A stretch of 64,000 bases of DNA from Paractinoplanes toevensis (GTDB taxonomy: Bacteria > Actinomycetota > Actinomycetes > Mycobacteriales > Micromonosporaceae): positions 1 through 64,000 of the forward strand of contig NZ_BOQN01000068.1 of the NCBI RefSeq assembly GCF_018332695.1, written 5' to 3'. Each line of letters opens with the position of its first letter. Within the stretch, counting starts at the first letter, position 1. A model generated the notes under the pieces. It did no database searches, was not told where the DNA came from, and saw nothing but the letters and a program-made list of their open reading frames with translations. Both the position numbers and the translations under genes were made by a program. This document shows, piece after piece, positions 60,489 through 64,000 of the stretch.

Positions 60489-60513
60489 CTACCCACCGGA
60501 AAACCAGCTAAAC
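60489..60513 (-). promoter_or_regulatory. SigB/SigF-type promoter of the intact SRPBCC-dehydrogenase operon
   Basis: On the minus strand GTTT (60513-60510), 15 bp, GGGTAG (60494-60489). It lies 134 bp before the SRPBCC start. Only the last base differs from GGGTAT. Confidence 0.65.
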
Positions 60514-60621
60514 CGGCTGCTGCGAGGCGACCGATCGGCATTGTCGGCACGTGGTCGCGGGTGCGGATGAACTCACTCGTTCGTGGTGGCGGGCGAATTG
60601 CCGCAGTGACATGCTCGGTTG

Positions 60622-61370
60622 ATGCCCACCGTGACGTATGCCAGTGGTGACGTGGACGAGGCACGCGCGTTCCTGGGCGAGTACTACTACTCCAACTTCG
60701 TGGATGTGCTCTCCTGGAAGCGCTCCTGGCAGTCCCGTTTCGATATCGTCCCGTCCGACACCGTCACGCTCGGTGACCTGCAATTCGGCACAGACGTGAA
60801 GATCCGGTTCGGAGAACTCGGCTCATACCACGTCAACCTGCCGGTAGCGGGCTCGTTGACCTGGCGGCAAGGTTGCGGTGCTCCTCTGCGGGCCACGACG
60901 GCGACCGCGGCGGTCTTTCAGCCCGTCGGTGACACGACCTGGAGAGATGGGACGGCGGCTGCCGGCTGCTGGCCGTGAAGATCAGTCGCGCGGCGCTGGA
61001 GAGCGAACTTGCCCGCCTGCTCGACGCTCCGGTTCGCTCGCCGCTGACGCTCGCTCCGACCATCGACATCACGCGCGGACCGGGCGCCAGTTGGCTGCGC
61101 CTTGTCCGGCTGCTGGCCGCCGACGCTGCTCAGCCGCACGGGCTCATCCACCACCCGGTCGTCGGGGCCAGATTGCGGGAAGCCTTGATCGCGGGACTGC
61201 TGGGCGCCGTGGACCACCCGCACCGTGACCGGCTGGAGCGCCCGACCTCGGCAACGGCGGCGCCGGGCTCGATCCGGCGGGTCGTCGAGGCGATGCGGGC
61301 CCATCCTGGCAGACCGTTCACCGTCGGTGATCTCGCCGCGATCGCCGGCGTCAGCATCCGAAGCCTGCCA
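60622..61370 (+). pseudogene. AraC-family regulator, frameshifted and truncated
   Basis: The N-terminal part (TVTYASGDVDEARAFLGEYYYSN, LGDLQFGTDVKIRFGELGSYHVN) is the cupin-like AraC-binding domain. Near 60949 one C is missing from a CC(C) run: GDTTW is read instead of GDTTLERWDG, and the frame ends at 60976. The other frame carries on with CRLLAVKISRAALESELARLL and reaches the first helix-turn-helix (FTVGDLAAIAGVSIRSL). There the homology stops at about 61370; the second DNA-binding helix pair is absent. Two independent lesions make this a pseudogene. Confidence 0.82.
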
Positions 61371-61498
61371 CCGTCGGCGGCGCGATCGGCTCCGGCCTGG
61401 AGGACGAGGAGACGGTACGAGCCGCCGCGTACGGCTACCATCCCGAACCCGAGGGCTGGCAGGACGAGCGTACGGACACCCCGGCCGCGGACGGGTAA
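61371..61498 (+). other. Unidentified gene tail joined to the AraC pseudogene
   Basis: Reading in the frame that ends at TAA 61496-61498 gives a plausible C-terminus, GAIGSGLEDEETVRAAAYGY, then HPEPEGWQDERTDTPAADG. It is out of frame with the AraC part and does not look like AraC sequence, so it is probably the end of another gene brought here by a deletion. The family is not recognised. Confidence 0.4.
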
Positions 61499-61511
61499 GC
61501 GGCGCGCGATG

Positions 61512-62390
61512 TCAGGCTCGGGCCGGGCTGTCGGCGGCGAAGGTGACGATCCGTGCGGCGAGGTCGTCGGGGCGCCAGAGGGCCAGGTCATGGCTGGCTT
61601 CGGGGATGATCTCGGCGAAGGCGTGCGGCATCCGGGTGCTGACCCGGGCCGCGACCTCGCGTGCGTCGTACAGCTGGCTGTGGCCGCCGAGCAGCACCAG
61701 CGTGGGCGCCGTGATCCGGCCGAGGTCGTCGTCGGTGAGCGGGGTGGGCAGGATGTGCTTGCGGCGGAAGCCGAAGGTGGCCTTGACCAACGGCATGGCG
61801 TCGTCGTCGAGCAGTGTCACGTTGCGCAGCGGCCGGGCCAGCGCATGCCGGATCGCCCGGGGCGCGAACCCGGCCAGCCCGCACGCGATCATCCAGGTCA
61901 CGAACTTCCAACTGACCTTGCCGAAGCCGCCCGGATCGAGCAGCGCGAGACTCGCCACAGCCTGGGGTGAGCGCAGCGCGTGACGCAGGGCGACCCACCC
62001 GCCGTACGAGGTGCCGACCAGGTGGGCACGGTCGACGCCCAGACCGGCGAGAACCTCGTCCAGCCATGCGGACCATTCGTCGCCGCTGTCGATGGATCGG
62101 GTCTGCACGGACGGGCCGGGCTCACCGACGGGGTCGATCGCGATCACCGGGCGGGACGCGGCGAGCCGGCCGACGTAGGCGTGCCACATCAGCGACGGCC
62201 CGCCCGAGCCCGGCAGCAGCACGAACGGAGCCTCATCGCCCGAACCGAGCCGGTGGACGCGAGTCGTGCCGAAGCTCGTGACCACATCGGAGTCGACCGA
62301 CGCGGACGGCCAGAGCCGAGCGACGGCATCGTCGTAGACGGTGAAAAAACGATCCCGGGCCTGATCATTCCGAAACTCGCCGACTGGCAT
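61512..62390 (-). CDS. Alpha/beta hydrolase
   Basis: 292 residues. The fold is visible as VHRLGSGDEAPFVLLPGSGG (oxyanion loop), the nucleophile elbow VGTSYGGWV with Ser128, LVLLGGHSQLYD with a possible acid at Asp242, and His267 in PEASHDLALW. No signal peptide, so it is cytoplasmic. Members hydrolyse esters, lactones or epoxides; the substrate is unknown. It is divergent from a TetR-family gene with 48 bp between starts, and a perfect dyad lies between them, so the regulator almost certainly controls this gene. Confidence 0.86.
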   Translation of the reverse strand: MPVGEFRNDQARDRFFTVYDDAVARLWPSASVDSDVVTSFGTTRVHRLGSGDEAPFVLLPGSGGPSLMWHAYVGRLAASRPVIAIDPVGEPGPSVQTRSIDSGDEWSAWLDEVLAGLGVDRAHLVGTSYGGWVALRHALRSPQAVASLALLDPGGFGKVSWKFVTWMIACGLAGFAPRAIRHALARPLRNVTLLDDDAMPLVKATFGFRRKHILPTPLTDDDLGRITAPTLVLLGGHSQLYDAREVAARVSTRMPHAFAEIIPEASHDLALWRPDDLAARIVTFAADSPARA

Positions 62391-62415
62391 CGTGGCCTCC
62401 GTTCAACGCCTTTAG

Positions 62416-62431
62416 TGATACGAGCGTATCA
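62416..62431. promoter_or_regulatory. TetR operator
   Basis: TGATACG-AG-CGTATCA, a perfect 7-bp inverted repeat with a 2-bp centre, in the 48-bp gap between the hydrolase (start 62390) and TetR (start 62439) genes. Size and place are typical of a TetR-family operator that controls both genes. Confidence 0.75.
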
Positions 62432-62438
62432 TCAAGGC

Positions 62439-63059
62439 GTGCCGAAACGGGTGGACCATGAACAGCGACGGCGGCAGATCGGCGAGGCCCTGCTGCGGAT
62501 CGCGAGCACGCGCGGCCTGCAGTCCGCGACCATGCGCGAGGTGGCCGCCGAGGCCGGCGTGTCGCTGCGGCTGGTGCAGTACTACTTCCACACCAAGGAA
62601 CAGCTGCTGGTGGCCGCACTCGCCTACCTCGCCGAGCAACTCACCGAACGCGTGTCGGCAAGCATCCGGGCGCTCGGCCCGGTCACCTCACGCACCGTCG
62701 TCTACGGCACGCTCACCGCCGTCCTGCCGACCGACGAGGAGAGCGTGCGGCTGACCCGGGCATACACCGGCTTCTACACCCTGGTGTTCAGCGAGCCGGA
62801 GATGGCGCTGCGGCACGGTGCCGTCTATCCCGACAAGCTGGAGTCACTGCTGGCCAAGCACATCGCCGCGGCTCAAGAGGCGGGCGAGATCGCCGACGAC
62901 GTGGACCCGGCGCTGACCGCGGCCGCGCTGCTCGCCCTGACCAACGGCCTGGGCTCGAGCGTGCTGGGCGGCCAGCGGGACGGCGCCGCGGCGTTGCGGA
63001 TCCTCGAGGATCAACTCGGCCGGCTGTTCCACGCCCGGCTCTCGCGACCGCCGACCTGA
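62439..63059 (+). CDS. TetR-family transcriptional regulator
   Basis: 206 residues; GTG at 62439. The N-terminal helix-turn-helix is typical: RRQIGEALLRIASTRGLQSA, MREVAAEAGVSLRLVQYYFH, TKEQLLVAAL. The C-terminal ligand domain is helical (VRLTRAYTGFYTLVFSEPEM). It probably represses itself and the divergent hydrolase through the dyad at 62416-62431, and releases when a substrate or product of the hydrolase binds. Confidence 0.88.
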   Translation: MPKRVDHEQRRRQIGEALLRIASTRGLQSATMREVAAEAGVSLRLVQYYFHTKEQLLVAALAYLAEQLTERVSASIRALGPVTSRTVVYGTLTAVLPTDEESVRLTRAYTGFYTLVFSEPEMALRHGAVYPDKLESLLAKHIAAAQEAGEIADDVDPALTAAALLALTNGLGSSVLGGQRDGAAALRILEDQLGRLFHARLSRPPT

Positions 63060-63064
63060 GTCGT

Positions 63065-63090
63065 GCAACCAAGAGGGGTCCTCGCTCGTC
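63065..63090 (+). promoter_or_regulatory. Possible ECF-type promoter
   Basis: GCAACC at 63065-63070, 16 bp, CGTC at 63087-63090, 31 bp before the sigma factor gene. The AAC...CGTC pattern is common for ECF sigma factors that activate their own gene. Confidence 0.4.
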
Positions 63091-63121
63091 TTGCTTCTCA
63101 TGAAACGGACAGAGGCTGTGT

Positions 63122-63643
63122 ATGGCTCGCGGTGACGAGGATTTCGTCGCGTTCGCCACGGCGAGTTCGGCGCGACTGCAGCGTGCGGCGTACCTCCTGA
63201 CCGGCGACCCGCATCAGGCGGAGGAGGCGGCCCAGACCGCTCTCGTGCGGGTGTACGCCGCCTGGGGACGGGTTCGCCACAAGGACCCTTACGCGTACGC
63301 CCGTACGGTGCTCGCCAACCTGGTGACCGACCAGTGGCGGCGGCCGATGCGGGAGTACGCGATCGAGACCATGCCGGAACAACCGGCGCCGCACGACGTC
63401 GCCGACGCCGTGTCGAAACGGCGTTGGCTGATCGATGCGCTGCGGACGCTGTCACCGCGGGAGCGGACGGTGATCGTGCTGCGGCACTTCTTCGACGCTA
63501 GCGAGGCGGACGTGGCCCGCGAGCTCAACCTGTCGGCGGGCACGGTGAAGAGCCTGAACTCCCGAGCCCTGGCGAAGCTGCGCATCACGGTCGGCCTGAT
63601 GCCACCGTTACGGACCGAGACGGAAGCAGGGGTAGGACGATGA
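63122..63643 (+). CDS. SigE-family ECF RNA polymerase sigma factor
   Basis: 173 residues. Region 2 has FVAFATASSARLQRAAYLLTG, DPHQAEEAAQTALVRVYAAW and YAYARTVLANLVTDQWRR. Region 4 has ALRTLSPRERTVIVLRHFFD and EADVARELNLSAGTVKSLNSRA. This is the actinobacterial SigE-like (TIGR02983) group. The stop overlaps the start of the next gene (ATGA), and that gene encodes a membrane protein, the usual anti-sigma partner. The signal is unknown. A possible self-activated promoter is upstream. ATG at 63122 with AGAGG about 7 bp before. Confidence 0.88.
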   Translation: MARGDEDFVAFATASSARLQRAAYLLTGDPHQAEEAAQTALVRVYAAWGRVRHKDPYAYARTVLANLVTDQWRRPMREYAIETMPEQPAPHDVADAVSKRRWLIDALRTLSPRERTVIVLRHFFDASEADVARELNLSAGTVKSLNSRALAKLRITVGLMPPLRTETEAGVGR

Positions 63644-64000
63644 CGGGACTGGAAGAGCTGAAGGACGCCATGCATTCGCCGCCGGGCTTCGAACCCGCTC
63701 CCCTGGACCTGGAACACGTGATGAGCGCCGGTGGCCGGATGCGCCGTCGCCGTAGGTTCGCCGTCGGCACCGCGTCCGCGCTGTCGGTGGCCGCCCTGCT
63801 GATCGGTGGAGGCCAGCTGACCGATCTGGACGGCCCGGCCGACGGGATACCGGTGGCCGACCGATCCGCGCCGATGCCGTCGGCTGTCAACTCCTCGGCC
63901 CCCGGCGTACTCGGCGTGGTCGTCGAGACCGGCCAGTTTGTCGACGGCCGGCAGTGGATCCTCTACGTCGAGACGACCGACCCCGACGACCTCGACGGCA
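63640..64000 (+). CDS. Membrane protein, probable anti-sigma partner, N-terminal part
   Basis: The ATG at 63640 overlaps the sigma factor stop; the frame is open to the window edge (120 codons). The first 33 residues are cytoplasmic (LEELKDAMHSPPGFEPAPLDL), then a basic stretch RMRRRRR leads into one membrane helix (about 42-58), and the rest is extracytoplasmic. This topology and coupling to a SigE-family sigma gene suggest a membrane-bound anti-sigma factor or sensor. No zinc motif of the classical anti-sigma domain is seen in the visible part. Confidence 0.65.
   Translation, partial: MTGLEELKDAMHSPPGFEPAPLDLEHVMSAGGRMRRRRRFAVGTASALSVAALLIGGGQLTDLDGPADGIPVADRSAPMPSAVNSSAPGVLGVVVETGQFVDGRQWILYVETTDPDDLDG

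Overview
The window is very GC-rich, uses many GTG starts and GGAGG-type ribosome binding sites, and encodes families typical of filamentous actinobacteria (DUF4383, DUF3618, DUF6098, SigE-family sigma factor, a lon gene with an HspR-type HAIR operator). I infer a Micromonosporaceae-like actinomycete (Actinoplanes or a relative); this rests on gene content, not on a marker gene. No rRNA, tRNA, IS element or CRISPR array was seen.

Layout. 1-10.4 kb: the N-terminus of a sugar ABC binding lipoprotein, two secreted peptidases (M36 fungalysin and S53 sedolisin) around a large XRE/nSTAND regulator, an EAL-DICT cyclic-di-GMP phosphodiesterase and a radical SAM/SPASM enzyme. 10.4-31.6 kb: a stress-type island. 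Intact genes include a GT2 glycosyltransferase, DUF4383, a DUF3618/holin-like membrane-stress operon, an acyltransferase, DUF6098, CDGSH protein, haem-oxygenase-like diiron protein, MBL hydrolase, methyltransferase, YbdK-type ligase, manganese catalase with a divergent Nramp importer, and a divergent response regulator/kinase pair. Interleaved are genes broken by internal deletions and frameshifts: a SigB/SigF-type sigma factor, phosphoketolase, a second YbdK, a STAS protein, an M20 peptidase and a zinc alcohol dehydrogenase. Many gene starts here, and one at 60.5 kb, are preceded by GTTT-N15-GGGTA-like sequences, the SigB/SigF promoter signature.

31.5-41.6 kb: an ATP-dependent DNA ligase, Lon protease under a HAIR element, a PQQ dehydrogenase with two substrate-binding-like proteins, and a GT39 membrane glycosyltransferase. 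41.6-56.9 kb: a polymorphic-toxin locus read leftwards. A 2158-residue secreted repeat protein is followed by a 2247-residue RHS protein ending in a HINT domain and a short Ntox21-like toxin, then a 315-residue candidate immunity protein, an Imm10-like protein, a remnant of a toxin tail and a deleted second copy of the 315-residue gene.

57-64 kb: a FUSC-type membrane protein, an intact SRPBCC/zinc-dehydrogenase pair (paralogous to the decayed pair at 30-31.5 kb), an AraC regulator pseudogene, an alpha/beta hydrolase divergent from a TetR regulator with a clear operator between them, and a SigE-family sigma factor with the start of its membrane partner.

The two points I consider most worth following are the dense set of SigB/SigF-like promoters in an island whose own SigF-type sigma gene is destroyed, and the RHS toxin locus, where an intact gene and its deleted copy lie side by side.
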